DNA of 64,000 bases from Lachnospiraceae bacterium (GCA_017634455.1 JAGBNK010000020.1:1-64000), one strand, 5' to 3'. Positions 44,399-55,024 are shown, counted from the first letter of the stretch. Made by a program: numbers and translations. Notes: a model not told the origin generated them from the sequence alone.

Positions 44399-45682
44399 AT
44401 GGAGCAGAAAAATATTGTAGCAACCATCTATATCAAGGATGGTTATGCTGTAAAAGACCCAGAGCATCTAGACAACAAGATGGATGTATTAGAATTAGCT
44501 AGATTATACAATGATAGCGGAATTGACAAGATTATCTGTTATGACTTATCAGATACTTATGATGAGCATGAGAAGAATATTCAGACAATCAAGGAGATTA
44601 ATAGAACAATTGATATTAAGACTGCCGGCGGTGGAAATATCAAGAGACTTGATGATGTGAAGAAATTTATATACGCAGGTTGTGTAGAAGTTGTATTAAA
44701 TGGTTCAAAACCTGAATCAGTAGAGCTTCTAAAAGCTGCCAGTGAGAGATTTGGTCAGGACAAGATTTTGGTTTCTCTCAAAACTATTGATTTTATTTTT
44801 AAGACCAAGGATTTCCTGGAAGATAATGTCCATGAATTAATTATATACAATGATGCATTGATGTTGAGCTTAGAAGGAATGACAGATGTTCCTTACATTC
44901 TTGATGTACCTAAATATGACTTCGAATATATTAAAGAGAAGTTGTCTTCAGACAAAATCCGTGGAATCTGTGGTGATTTTCTGAATAATCGTGAGGAAGC
45001 TGATGTTATGCAGCTGAAATGTGATTTGTCTGATGCAGGAATTAAGATGGATAATTTCGAGCCTAAGTTAACCTGGAAGGATTTGAAGGTTAACAGTGAC
45101 GGATTAGTGCCTGTTGTTGTTCAGGATTTTCAGACCATGGAAGTTCTCATGGTTGCCTATATGAATGAAGAGGCTTTTGATAATACCATTCGAATCGGCA
45201 AGATGACTTACTGGAGCAGAAGCCGTGAGGAATTATGGGTGAAGGGCGAGACCAGCGGACATTACCAGTATGTTAAGAGCTTATCTGCTGATTGTGATTT
45301 TGATACTATTTTAGCCAAGGTATCACAGGTTGGTGGAGCTTGCCATACAGGTTCTTACAGCTGTTTCTTTAATGAGATTGTAAAGAAGGAATATACAGAG
45401 AAGAATCCTTTGAAAATATTTGAAACAGTATATGACATTATTGTGGAGCGTCGTATGCATCCTAAGGAAGGCTCATATACCAATTATCTCTTTGACAAGG
45501 GTGAGGATGTGATTCTCAAGAAGCTTGGAGAGGAAGCCACTTCTCTTGTAATTGCAGCCAAGAATCCTGGTAACGAAGGTATCAAAGAGGAAATGTCTGA
45601 TTTCATTTACCTCATGATGGTGCTTATGGTTAAATATAATATTACATGGGAAGACATAACCCGAGAGCTTTCTCAGAGATAG
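44399..45682 (+). CDS. hisIE: HisF/HisA-like domain fused to HisI-HisE bifunctional enzyme
   Basis: This 427-residue protein has three parts. Residues 1-205 look like a shortened HisF/HisA TIM barrel: [11 protein letters not shown] at the start, [20 protein letters not shown], and [20 protein letters not shown] (about 75-94). The first catalytic aspartate of HisF aligns with Y11, and the second with about L127, so it is probably inactive. Residues about 222-333 are HisI, PR-AMP cyclohydrolase ([31 protein letters not shown]). Residues about 338-427 are HisE, PR-ATP pyrophosphatase. The last two catalyse steps 2 and 3 of histidine synthesis. hisA, hisF, hisH and hisC are not nearby. Confidence 0.9.
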   Translation: MEQKNIVATIYIKDGYAVKDPEHLDNKMDVLELARLYNDSGIDKIICYDLSDTYDEHEKNIQTIKEINRTIDIKTAGGGNIKRLDDVKKFIYAGCVEVVLNGSKPESVELLKAASERFGQDKILVSLKTIDFIFKTKDFLEDNVHELIIYNDALMLSLEGMTDVPYILDVPKYDFEYIKEKLSSDKIRGICGDFLNNREEADVMQLKCDLSDAGIKMDNFEPKLTWKDLKVNSDGLVPVVVQDFQTMEVLMVAYMNEEAFDNTIRIGKMTYWSRSREELWVKGETSGHYQYVKSLSADCDFDTILAKVSQVGGACHTGSYSCFFNEIVKKEYTEKNPLKIFETVYDIIVERRMHPKEGSYTNYLFDKGEDVILKKLGEEATSLVIAAKNPGNEGIKEEMSDFIYLMMVLMVKYNITWEDITRELSQR

Positions 45683-45703
45683 TTAGTCTAAGTTGAAATT
45701 CTA

Positions 45704-45712
45704 TGTTATAAT
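45704..45712 (+). promoter_or_regulatory. Possible extended -10 before the TIGR03960 gene
   Basis: TGTTATAAT is an extended -10 element, 53 bases upstream of ATG 45765. No strong -35 is seen; the start would fall inside the hairpin that follows. Confidence 0.35.
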
Positions 45713-45751
45713 AATGCAGTTCATATTATATGAGCTGCATTATTGATTTTT
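45710..45751 (+). terminator. Hairpin terminator after the his operon
   Basis: A 17-bp stem (45710-45726 with 45728-45744, one G-U pair, closing loop opened by the terminal bases) is followed by GATTTTTG. It probably ends his transcription, though it overlaps a candidate -10 of the next gene. Confidence 0.55.
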
Positions 45752-45764
45752 GAGGATAATATAT

Positions 45765-47636
45765 ATGAAAAAACTTGCTTTATCAGATGATATATTGATG
45801 GAAATCGATAAGCCTGCCCGCTATTTGGGAAATGAGATGAATGTGGTTGTAAAAGACCCTTCAAAGGTGGATATTCGATTTGCTATGTGTTTTCCTGATG
45901 TGTATGAAATTGGTATGTCGCATCTTGGAATTCAAATTTTATATGAAATGTTAAATCGTCGGGATGATGTATATTGCGAGCGTGTCTATTCACCATGGCC
46001 TGATTTACATGAGATTATGGTTCGTGACAGAATCCCCTTATTTGCTTTGGAAAGTCAGGATGAATTGCGCAAATTTGATTTTATCGGAATCACTTTGCAG
46101 TATGAGATGTGCTATACCAACATTTTACAGATTTTAGACTTGTCTCAGATTCCAATTTGGGCCAAGGATAGAGGAAATGATGATCCTATTATAATCGGTG
46201 GTGGCCCATGTACTTACAATCCAGAACCAATTGCAGATTTCTTTGACATTTTCTACATTGGTGAAGGTGAAGTTAGCTACGACCAGCTTCTAGACTTGTA
46301 TAAAGAGATGCATAATTCCCAGGATTATTCCAGAGAAACATTTCTTCGAGAAGCTTCCAAGATTCCTGGAATCTATGTGCCACAGATGTATACAGTGTCC
46401 TACAAGGAAGATGGCACAATAGAATCATTTAAGCCTATATATGATGATGTACCAGCTACTGTTAAGCGTCAGGTTCTTATGGACTTGGATCAGGGTGCTT
46501 ATCCTACCAAGCCAATTGTGCCATTTATGCGTGCTACACAGGACAGAGTTGTCCTTGAGATTCAACGTGGTTGTATAAGAGGCTGTAGATTCTGTCAGGC
46601 AGGTATGGTATATAGACCTAACCGTGAGAAATCCCTTGAGGTATTAAAGGGCTATGCCAAGGAGATGCTGGCATCAACTGGTCATGAGGAAATATCTCTT
46701 AGCTCATTAAGCTCCAGCGATTATACTCAGCTGCCAGAGTTGGTTAATTTCCTTATAGATGATTGTTGCAAAAACGGTGTAAATATTTCCCTGCCATCTC
46801 TTAGAATTGATGCATTTTCCCTTGATGTTATGAGCAAGGTTCAGGATATTAAGAAGAGCAGTCTTACCTTCGCCCCAGAAGCAGGTTCTCAGCGTATGAG
46901 AAATGTAATTAACAAAGGTCTCACCAAGGATGACATCCTAAATGGTGCTGGACAGGCCTTTGAGGGTGGATGGAACAAGGTTAAGCTTTATTTCATGCTT
47001 GGTCTTCCAACTGAGACAGAGGAAGATATGATGGCTATTCCTGAATTGGCTAACGACATTGCTGTCAGATATTATGAGATTCCAAAGGATCAAAGAAATG
47101 GTAAGTGTCAGATTACCATGAGTACATCCTTCTTCGTTCCGAAGCCATTTACCCCATTCCAGTGGGCACCAATGTATAAGAAGGGAGAGTATTTAAGAAG
47201 AGCCAAGATTGTAAATGATACAATGCATGCTCAGCTTAATCACAAGAGTCTCAGATACAATTGGCATGAGGCTGATGTTACCGTCTTGGAAGGCTTGCTT
47301 GCAAGAGGCGATAGAAGAGTCAGTGCAGCTATTTATGAAGCTTATAAATCAGGTTGTATATTCGATGCCTGGTCAGATTATTTCCATTGTGAGAAATGGG
47401 ATGCTGCCATGGAGAAAACTGGAATCTCACTGGATTTCTATGCTTATCGCCAGAGAGATTTGGATGAAATTCTACCTTGGGACTTCATTGATATTGGTGT
47501 CACCAAGAATTTCATGAAGCGTGAATGGAACAGAGCTGTAAATGAACAGGTTGTAACCCAAAACTGTAGAGCAAAGTGTTCAGGTTGTGGTGCTATGTCT
47601 TTTGGAGGAGGTATATGCTATGAAGGCAAGAATTAA
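45765..47636 (+). CDS. TIGR03960 family B12-binding radical SAM protein
   Basis: This 623-residue protein has an N-terminal B12-binding-like domain (about 35-170), a radical SAM domain with C-x3-C-x2-C in QRGCIRGCRFCQAG (about 267-280) and the C-terminal TIGR03960 region ending in a Cys-rich tail CRAKCSGCGA. ATG 45765 with GAGGA is preferred to an in-frame ATG at 45750. The gene is nearly always followed by a DUF2344 gene and rng, as here. The reaction is unknown; a link to tRNA or ribosome maturation is inferred from synteny. Confidence 0.9.
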   Translation: MKKLALSDDILMEIDKPARYLGNEMNVVVKDPSKVDIRFAMCFPDVYEIGMSHLGIQILYEMLNRRDDVYCERVYSPWPDLHEIMVRDRIPLFALESQDELRKFDFIGITLQYEMCYTNILQILDLSQIPIWAKDRGNDDPIIIGGGPCTYNPEPIADFFDIFYIGEGEVSYDQLLDLYKEMHNSQDYSRETFLREASKIPGIYVPQMYTVSYKEDGTIESFKPIYDDVPATVKRQVLMDLDQGAYPTKPIVPFMRATQDRVVLEIQRGCIRGCRFCQAGMVYRPNREKSLEVLKGYAKEMLASTGHEEISLSSLSSSDYTQLPELVNFLIDDCCKNGVNISLPSLRIDAFSLDVMSKVQDIKKSSLTFAPEAGSQRMRNVINKGLTKDDILNGAGQAFEGGWNKVKLYFMLGLPTETEEDMMAIPELANDIAVRYYEIPKDQRNGKCQITMSTSFFVPKPFTPFQWAPMYKKGEYLRRAKIVNDTMHAQLNHKSLRYNWHEADVTVLEGLLARGDRRVSAAIYEAYKSGCIFDAWSDYFHCEKWDAAMEKTGISLDFYAYRQRDLDEILPWDFIDIGVTKNFMKREWNRAVNEQVVTQNCRAKCSGCGAMSFGGGICYEGKN

Positions 47637-48375
47637 ATTCTCTAAGTCAGGTGCCATGAAATATGTGGGGCACTTGGATATAATGCGATATTTTCAGAAG
47701 GTAATCAGAAGAAGTGGAATTCCTATTAAGTATTCCGAAGGCTTCAATCCTCATCAGATTATGTCTTTCGCTGCTCCTCTTGGAGTAGGACTGACCAGCT
47801 CTGGTGAATATATGGATATTGAGCTTACAGAGGAAGTGCCTTGCAAGGAGTTAATGCAGGCTATTTCCAATGAAATGGTAGATGAGATGGATATAGAATC
47901 TGTGAAATATTTACCGGAAAAGGCAACTAATGCCATGGCTTCAGTGGAAGCTTCCACATATACACTTACCTATAAGCATCCAGAGGATTTTCCTTTTTCC
48001 TTAGATGAATTAAAGGAGAAGAAGGTTGCATTTTATGATGATGCAACTTCTATTAACGTAGTAAAGAAAACTAAAAAAGGTGAGAGAGAAGTTGATATGA
48101 AGCCTCTCATTTATGAATTTGATATTGTATCAGGTGAAAATGTGGCTGATTTTGATGACACATTAGAAACTCGTCCTGAGATAGTATTTGAAATTAATAT
48201 TTCCACAGGAAGTAATGACAATATAAAGCCGGAGTTTGCTTTGTATCATTTCTTTAAATCCTTTGGAATAGAAACACAGGAGAGAGCATCCTTTTTCATT
48301 CACAGAGTGGATATGCTCACAAGAGATGCAGATGGCAATTTAATCTCCCTTGATGATGTGGGATATGAATTGTAG
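47620..48375 (+). CDS. TIGR03936/DUF2344 radical SAM-associated protein
   Basis: This 251-residue partner of the preceding radical SAM protein has the DUF2344 N-terminus RIKFSKSGAMKYVGHLDIMR (about 4-23) and YSEGFNPHQIMSFAAPLG (about 39-56). It has no radical SAM motif of its own. ATG 47620, eight bases after GGAGGAGG, overlaps the upstream gene by 17 bases, so co-translation is likely. Function is unknown. Confidence 0.9.
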   Translation: MKARIKFSKSGAMKYVGHLDIMRYFQKVIRRSGIPIKYSEGFNPHQIMSFAAPLGVGLTSSGEYMDIELTEEVPCKELMQAISNEMVDEMDIESVKYLPEKATNAMASVEASTYTLTYKHPEDFPFSLDELKEKKVAFYDDATSINVVKKTKKGEREVDMKPLIYEFDIVSGENVADFDDTLETRPEIVFEINISTGSNDNIKPEFALYHFFKSFGIETQERASFFIHRVDMLTRDADGNLISLDDVGYEL

Positions 48376-48383
48376 GAATTGTT

Positions 48384-49601
48384 ATGATTAGAAATAGAAT
48401 TATTTATACAGATATAATATTTGGTGATTCTAAAATAAATATTGCAGCCCTTATGGATTCCAATAATCATTTTCAGAGATTGTTTGTGGAAAGGGATGAA
48501 TATAAATCCCTCATTGGCGATATCTATATTGGCAAGGTGGCTTCAATTCAGCAGAATCTGGATGCAGCCTTCGTAGATATAGGAGATGGCAAGACCGTAT
48601 ATTGTTCCCTGGATAAGAAATGGAAGCCAATATACACTCATAAATTTGCAGCCAATGGCAGATTGTGTCAGGGAGATGAGATTCTGATTCAAATTGAAAA
48701 GGATCCCATCAAAACCAAGAAAGCTGTTGCTACTACCAATTTATCCTTTGATGGTGATCATATTGTAGTTACTACAGGCAATATTGTCTGCGGTATTTCA
48801 AGAAAGCTTCCTGAGGATTTTAGGCAGGAATTAAAGGCTAAATTGAATCCTATAATAGAAGCATATGGATACGGAATTGTAGTTCGCACCAGTGCCAAGG
48901 ACTTGGCTATATCTGATTTGATTAGTGAGATTGAGGACAAATGTCATGAGATTGATGGACTTCTGCATCAATGTAAATCCAAAGCACCTTTTACTTTGGT
49001 GAAAGCAGGCAAAAATCAGATTTATAGATTCTTGGATGAAATCACTTCAGATGATTTTCAATTAGTTGATGAATTTGTAACAGATAAAGTTGAAATATAT
49101 GATTTGGTGGCAAATGATAATTATTTACCTCAAACCTTTGAGAAATATCATTTGCCAAAGCCGGCTATTAGATTATATGCTGACGAATCTTATTCAATGA
49201 ATAAACTATATTCTATTGAGCATCAATTGCTTGAACTTCTTAAGCCTACAGTATGGCTTGACTCCGGTGCATCCCTTGTGATTGAACCTACTGAGGCCAT
49301 GACAGTTATTGATGTAAACACTGGCAGAAATATCAAGAAAAACATGAGCTTTTTGGATGTGAACAAGGAGGCTTGTGACGAGATAATCAGACAGCTTATT
49401 GTGAGAAATATTAGTGGAATTATTATTGTTGATTTCATTAATCTGGATTCAGAAGACAAGAAGGCGGAGTTGCTCCAATATTTTAGAAGCAATGCCTCAA
49501 AGGCCAGTTCCTTTATACAGGTTTTGGATTATACCAAGCTTGGACTTGTGGAAGTGACCAAGAAGAAGACGTCAAAATCCATTTATCAGATATTAAATTA
49601 G
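48384..49601 (+). CDS. rng: Ribonuclease E/G family protein
   Basis: This 405-residue RNase G/E-type endonuclease matures rRNA or starts mRNA decay. It has an embedded S1 domain (about 40-120: GDIYIGKVASIQQNLDAAFV) and catalytic-metal aspartates in TVIDVNTGRN (about 309-318) and IVDFINLDSEDKK (about 350-362). The Zn-link CPxCxG and small domain at the C-terminus of E. coli RNase G are missing, common in Firmicutes. It follows the TIGR03960/03936 pair. Confidence 0.93.
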   Translation: MIRNRIIYTDIIFGDSKINIAALMDSNNHFQRLFVERDEYKSLIGDIYIGKVASIQQNLDAAFVDIGDGKTVYCSLDKKWKPIYTHKFAANGRLCQGDEILIQIEKDPIKTKKAVATTNLSFDGDHIVVTTGNIVCGISRKLPEDFRQELKAKLNPIIEAYGYGIVVRTSAKDLAISDLISEIEDKCHEIDGLLHQCKSKAPFTLVKAGKNQIYRFLDEITSDDFQLVDEFVTDKVEIYDLVANDNYLPQTFEKYHLPKPAIRLYADESYSMNKLYSIEHQLLELLKPTVWLDSGASLVIEPTEAMTVIDVNTGRNIKKNMSFLDVNKEACDEIIRQLIVRNISGIIIVDFINLDSEDKKAELLQYFRSNASKASSFIQVLDYTKLGLVEVTKKKTSKSIYQILN

Positions 49602-49617
49602 AATTTGTGAGGGAGTT

Positions 49618-50550
49618 ATGGCTTTAAAAATTAATCTAAATGATCCATTAATGAAAGCCTTGAAGGCGGTGAATTCCTTTGGTAGCAATTCTCTGACTCC
49701 CGAGGAATTAAAAAGGCAGCGCGCAGCTATGGAATTGGCTGGCAGACTTGCCTCACCTTCCTCTGAGGTGGAAGTAGATGCCTTTGAGGTAAATAATATT
49801 GCCTGCGAGAGATTCACTCCTCATATGGCACATAATCCTCAATATGTAATATTGTATGCCCATGGAGGCGGTTATACCTGTGGTGGTTTAAAATACGCAA
49901 GCATTTTGGCTTCGAAATTAGCCCTTGCCACAGGTTTTACTGTGATTTCATATGAATATAGATTATCACCGGAATATGTATATCCTGCAGCTTTAGAAGA
50001 CACTGAAGCTATGTGGGAATATTTGTTGTCCCTGGGATATTCTTCAAATCATATTCTTATGGCAGGTGATTCTGCAGGTGGTAATCTGACTTTGTGTTTT
50101 GTACAGAAACATTTAACAGAATTACAAGAAGTACCCAGATGCCTGTTGTTGTTCAGTCCTTGGACTGATATGACGGCCACTTCTAAGTCCTATGAGAAAT
50201 ATAAGGACAAGGATCCTATACTAAATGCGGAATTCATAAGTAGTGTAAGACAGGCTTACATCTGTGATGAAAATGCGGATTATAAGGATTATCGATACAG
50301 CCCATTGTATGGTGATTTTACGGGATTTCCCACTACTTATATTCAGGTGGGCAAAAATGAGATTTTGTATGAGGACAGCGCTTCCTTGTATAAGTTATTA
50401 GATAAAAACGGGATAAAAACAGAATTGGATGTTGAGAAGGACGGATGGCATGTATATCAGCAGATGCCTCTGCCAATTGCAACGAGAGCCATGAAGAGAC
50501 TTGCTGCTTTTGTCTCGAAAGAAATATATTGTGAGGGTAGAGATGAGTAG
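49618..50550 (+). CDS. Alpha/beta hydrolase, HSL-type esterase
   Basis: This 310-residue enzyme of the hormone-sensitive lipase family has the oxyanion HGGGYTCGG (about 82-90), nucleophile elbow GDSAGGN (about 149-155), a probable acid in NEILYEDS and histidine in DGWHVYQQ (about 286). It has no signal peptide, so it acts on small esters in the cytoplasm; the substrate is unknown. It overlaps the acyltransferase gene by eight bases, forming a cassette between rng and rplU. Confidence 0.85.
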   Translation: MALKINLNDPLMKALKAVNSFGSNSLTPEELKRQRAAMELAGRLASPSSEVEVDAFEVNNIACERFTPHMAHNPQYVILYAHGGGYTCGGLKYASILASKLALATGFTVISYEYRLSPEYVYPAALEDTEAMWEYLLSLGYSSNHILMAGDSAGGNLTLCFVQKHLTELQEVPRCLLLFSPWTDMTATSKSYEKYKDKDPILNAEFISSVRQAYICDENADYKDYRYSPLYGDFTGFPTTYIQVGKNEILYEDSASLYKLLDKNGIKTELDVEKDGWHVYQQMPLPIATRAMKRLAAFVSKEIYCEGRDE

Positions 50551-51790
50551 AGAAAATTGGTATAAGGTGGATAATGTAGCTAAAGTATTTCTTGCTACAG
50601 CTAATAAGAGAGACACCAGAACTTTGAGAGTCAGCTGCACTTTGAAGGAAGATATTGATGCAGCAATGCTTCAGGAGGCTGTGGAAAATGCTATTCAGGT
50701 TAGACCACAGTTTCAGGTGAGAATTCGTCGAGGATTATTCTGGCATTACATGGAAGACACAGACATGAAGCCTGTGGTTACTGAGGAAAGTGGAAGAGTA
50801 TGTCCAATTCTCTATATGCCAGGCAGAAATATGCTTCATTACAAGGTGACATATTTTCATAATCGCATAAATCTGGATCTGTTTCATGCTATTTCTGATG
50901 GTACAGGTGCTTTGGAATTTCTAAATATTATTGTATTGGAGTATCTTCATTTGAGACATCCAAATCAATTTAATGATACTATGATTCACTCAGGTGCATC
51001 AGTTGATGAATTAAATCAGGATAGTTATAAGCAATTCTTTGGAAGTATGGGACTTTCTGGTTCATCCATGAAAAAGGCCTATCATCCAGGTGGTTTGAGA
51101 CTTCCTTATGATCAGTTACAGTTTTTTGAAATTCAGATGGATACATCAGGGGTTTTGGCGGAAGCTAAGAGAATCGGCGTATCACTTACAAGTTACATTG
51201 GAGCCAGATATATGATTTCTCTCAGTGAAGATATGCCACCTAGAAAGCGCAAAATGCCTGTGACCATATCTTTGCCTGTTAATCTGAGAAATTATTATCC
51301 TTCTCAGACTTCAAGAAATTTCTTCAATAATGTAAATGTAAGTCATACATTTACCGAGGAAATATCATTGGATGATTTGGCGAAGGAATTTGATGAAAAG
51401 CTAAAGACTAATCTTAGCGAGGAAAATATTAAGAAGCAGATGGATAATTTCGAGACCATGGAATATGTAGCTCCTGTCAGAGCGGTGCCTCTGGTAATTA
51501 AACAGTGGGTTGTAAAATATGGTTCGAAAATGAATGATAAGAAGGTATCTCTGGTTTTATCTAATTTAGGAGTGCAGAAACCTCCTGCTGAGATGGCACG
51601 AGAGATTGAGAATTATAGTGCCTTCTGCAGCTCAGATAATATGTTCTCATCCATGTCCAGCTTTGATGGAAAGCTGACTTTGGGAGTTACCTCACCATAT
51701 TCTAATACTACAGTTATCAAGAATTTCGTCAGAGATTTGACTGAGGATGGAATAAAGGTAAGAGTAAATGCAACGGAGGTGATTCGATAA
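50543..51790 (+). CDS. Alcohol acetyltransferase-like / condensation-fold acyltransferase
   Basis: This 415-residue protein of the CoA-dependent acyltransferase superfamily (CAT, condensation domain, alcohol acetyltransferase) has the HxxxDG active-site motif HAISDGTGALEF (about 115-126) and a C-terminal region SFDGKLTLGVTSPYSNT resembling the floor-loop segment. ATG 50543 after GAGGG is chosen over an upstream in-frame ATG at 50501 lying in the esterase gene. It probably transfers an acyl group to an alcohol or lipid; donor and acceptor are unknown. Confidence 0.8.
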   Translation: MSRENWYKVDNVAKVFLATANKRDTRTLRVSCTLKEDIDAAMLQEAVENAIQVRPQFQVRIRRGLFWHYMEDTDMKPVVTEESGRVCPILYMPGRNMLHYKVTYFHNRINLDLFHAISDGTGALEFLNIIVLEYLHLRHPNQFNDTMIHSGASVDELNQDSYKQFFGSMGLSGSSMKKAYHPGGLRLPYDQLQFFEIQMDTSGVLAEAKRIGVSLTSYIGARYMISLSEDMPPRKRKMPVTISLPVNLRNYYPSQTSRNFFNNVNVSHTFTEEISLDDLAKEFDEKLKTNLSEENIKKQMDNFETMEYVAPVRAVPLVIKQWVVKYGSKMNDKKVSLVLSNLGVQKPPAEMAREIENYSAFCSSDNMFSSMSSFDGKLTLGVTSPYSNTTVIKNFVRDLTEDGIKVRVNATEVIR

Positions 51791-52458
51791 TGAAGACTTG
51801 TTTATATTGCAAAATTGATGTTGGGGGAAATTTGAAAAAATGCCCTCTGTGCCAGAGCAAATTACAGGGAGAGGGTGAGCAGGCATATTTCCCGAAGCAG
51901 ACTACATTACAGATTCAGTCCTTGGTATTTAAGTTGCAATCATTTATTGTATGGACTGCAGTGATTGTGGCATTGGGATTGGATTTCCTCTTTGATTTAA
52001 GACCATTTCCAGGTTTTACCTTCCACTGGAGCCTGATTATTCTCATGTGGCTTCTGGCCTTTGAATTTGGAATTATGAGATTATTTAAGAAAGGATTTTC
52101 TTCATCGAGAATTCTTACCTTATTTGTATTTATTGTGATAATTATGCTTTCCATTACAGCATATTTCTTTAAAATATTGCCTCTTGTATTGGAATTTTTG
52201 GTACCAATAGTATTGATTGGCACAATGATTGCTAATTTTATACTTGCTATGATAGATAAAAGTGGCAATGCAATGATTTATCTTCTGTCAAATGTATTGA
52301 TAGGAGTTTTGCCTTACATTTCCCTTAGCATTATGAAAAAGGATTGTCCATTCTTATGGATTATCGCTTTACTATTAAGCGTTATTGTATTTGTTGGGGC
52401 TATTATTTTCAAGGGAAGAGAAGTGGCAAGCGAAATTCATAGACGATTAAATTTGTAA
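51790..52458 (+). CDS. DUF6320 zinc-ribbon membrane protein
   Basis: This 222-residue protein has an N-terminal zinc ribbon with C4, C7, C18 and C21 (CLYC and CPLC), then a short linker and about five to six transmembrane helices (about 55-210). It matches DUF6320, which is typically beside esterase and acyltransferase genes in Lachnospiraceae. It shares its start with the acyltransferase stop. The role is unknown; it could anchor the acyltransferase at the membrane. Confidence 0.78.
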   Translation: MKTCLYCKIDVGGNLKKCPLCQSKLQGEGEQAYFPKQTTLQIQSLVFKLQSFIVWTAVIVALGLDFLFDLRPFPGFTFHWSLIILMWLLAFEFGIMRLFKKGFSSSRILTLFVFIVIIMLSITAYFFKILPLVLEFLVPIVLIGTMIANFILAMIDKSGNAMIYLLSNVLIGVLPYISLSIMKKDCPFLWIIALLLSVIVFVGAIIFKGREVASEIHRRLNL

Positions 52459-52464
52459 ATTTAC

Positions 52465-52493
52465 TTGACGAATATATAGACACATGATATTAT
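52465..52493 (+). promoter_or_regulatory. Promoter of rplU-prp-rpmA
   Basis: TTGACG (52465-52470) and TATTAT (52488-52493) have a 17-bp spacer, with TG one base before the -10. It predicts transcription from about 52500. Confidence 0.75.
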
Positions 52494-52497
52494 ATCA

Positions 52498-52580
52498 GGG
52501 TATGCCGCACAGTGAGGTCTTAAGAGATTCCATTTTGGAATTCACCGTAACTGGCGAGTAATGATAATAGGAGGTGCCAT
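52498..52580 (+). promoter_or_regulatory. L21 leader RNA (ribosomal protein autoregulatory leader)
   Basis: The leader between the promoter and rplU matches the L21-leader type of Firmicutes in position and in conserved stretches such as CCGCACAGTGAGGTCTTAAG, a GATTCCATTTTGGAATTCACC hairpin-like pairing and a CTGGCGAGTAAT 3' part. Such leaders are thought to let the ribosomal protein control its own operon. The match is from memory of the family. Confidence 0.65.
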
Positions 52581-52889
52581 ATGTACGCAATTATAGCAAC
52601 AGGTGGTAAGCAGTACAAAGTATCTGAAGGCGATATCATTACCATTGAAAAGCTTGGTGTTGAAGCTGGAGAAAAGGTTACTTTTGATCAGGTTTTAGCA
52701 GTTGGAGACAAGAAGCTCAAGGTTGGAACACCAACAGTTGACGGAGCTACAGTTGAGGCTTCAGTTGTAAAAGAAGGTCGTGGTAAGAAGGTAATCGTAT
52801 ACAAGTACAAGAGAAAGACTGGCTATCACAACAAGAACGGCCATAGACAGGCGTTCACACAGGTTAAGATTGAAAAGATTAATGGTTAA
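52581..52889 (+). CDS. rplU: 50S ribosomal protein L21
   Basis: This 102-residue L21 has [20 protein letters not shown] (1-20) and the conserved [19 protein letters not shown] (about 75-93). It is the first gene of rplU-prp-rpmA, behind its own promoter and leader. Confidence 0.98.
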   Translation: MYAIIATGGKQYKVSEGDIITIEKLGVEAGEKVTFDQVLAVGDKKLKVGTPTVDGATVEASVVKEGRGKKVIVYKYKRKTGYHNKNGHRQAFTQVKIEKING

Positions 52890-52904
52890 TCGATTGGAAT
52901 TGTT

Positions 52905-53237
52905 ATGATTAAAATAACGATTTTACAAAACCAGAATAAAGAATATATCGGTATAGAATCAAGCGGACATGCTGGATTTGCAAGACGCGGACGCGATATT
53001 GTATGTGCAGCTGTTTCTGTTTTGATTATCAATACTATCAATGGTATTGAGCAATATACTGAGGATGCATTTTCCTTGGAGACCAAAGAAAATGATTCGA
53101 ACTTCATAAAGTTTAGATTTACAGAGGATATTTCTTCTGACTCTAAGCTTCTAATGAATGTTATGGTTTTGGGCTTGACAGAAATTCAAAAAGATTACGG
53201 TAAATCGTATATTACACTAAACTACAAGGAGGTGTAG
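52905..53237 (+). CDS. prp: Ribosomal-processing cysteine protease Prp
   Basis: Prp (YsxB) removes the N-terminal extension of ribosomal protein L27, an essential step in Firmicutes with long L27. The 110-residue protein has the catalytic histidine in [20 protein letters not shown] (about 19-38) and the catalytic cysteine in the same segment. It sits between rplU and rpmA, whose product carries the matching cleavage site. Confidence 0.93.
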   Translation: MIKITILQNQNKEYIGIESSGHAGFARRGRDIVCAAVSVLIINTINGIEQYTEDAFSLETKENDSNFIKFRFTEDISSDSKLLMNVMVLGLTEIQKDYGKSYITLNYKEV

Positions 53238-53239
53238 AC

Positions 53240-53530
53240 ATGTTAAAGTTGAATCTTCAATTTTTCGCTCACAAGAAGGGTGTTGGTTCTACAAAGAACG
53301 GACGTGATTCAGAGTCAAAGAGATTAGGTGCCAAGAGAGCTGACGGACAGTTCGTTAAGGCTGGAAATATTTTATATAGACAGCGTGGTACAAAGATTCA
53401 TCCTGGTACAAACGTAGGTATCGGTGGTGATGATACATTATTCGCTTTAGTTGATGGAGTGTTACGCTTTGAAAGAAAGGGTCGTGACAAGAAGCAGGCT
53501 AGTGTTTATCCAGTAGCAAGCGAAAACTAA
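53240..53530 (+). CDS. rpmA: 50S ribosomal protein L27 with Prp-cleaved N-terminus
   Basis: This 96-residue L27 starts [20 protein letters not shown]. The N-terminal LNLQFF is the extension cut by Prp before the alanine (between F9 and A10) in S. aureus and relatives. The [14 protein letters not shown] segment is typical. A terminator follows. Confidence 0.98.
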   Translation: MLKLNLQFFAHKKGVGSTKNGRDSESKRLGAKRADGQFVKAGNILYRQRGTKIHPGTNVGIGGDDTLFALVDGVLRFERKGRDKKQASVYPVASEN

Positions 53531-53545
53531 AATCAGATTTATGTT

Positions 53546-53587
53546 ATAGACTCGACTATTTATTTAGCCGAGTCTATATTATTTTTC
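53546..53587 (+). terminator. Intrinsic terminator after rpmA
   Basis: A 9-bp stem ATAGACTCG/CGAGTCTAT (53546-53554 with 53569-53577) is followed by ATTATTTTTC. Confidence 0.8.
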
Positions 53588-53658
53588 AGACTTTTTATTG
53601 AATGCTATATTTTATGCTGTGAAATAGTATAATATATATTAATTTTGAACTAGGATAA

Positions 53659-54990
<1,332 letters not shown>

Positions 54991-55024
54991 AATAATCCAA
55001 ATTCATAGAAAAGAGTTGAAAATT

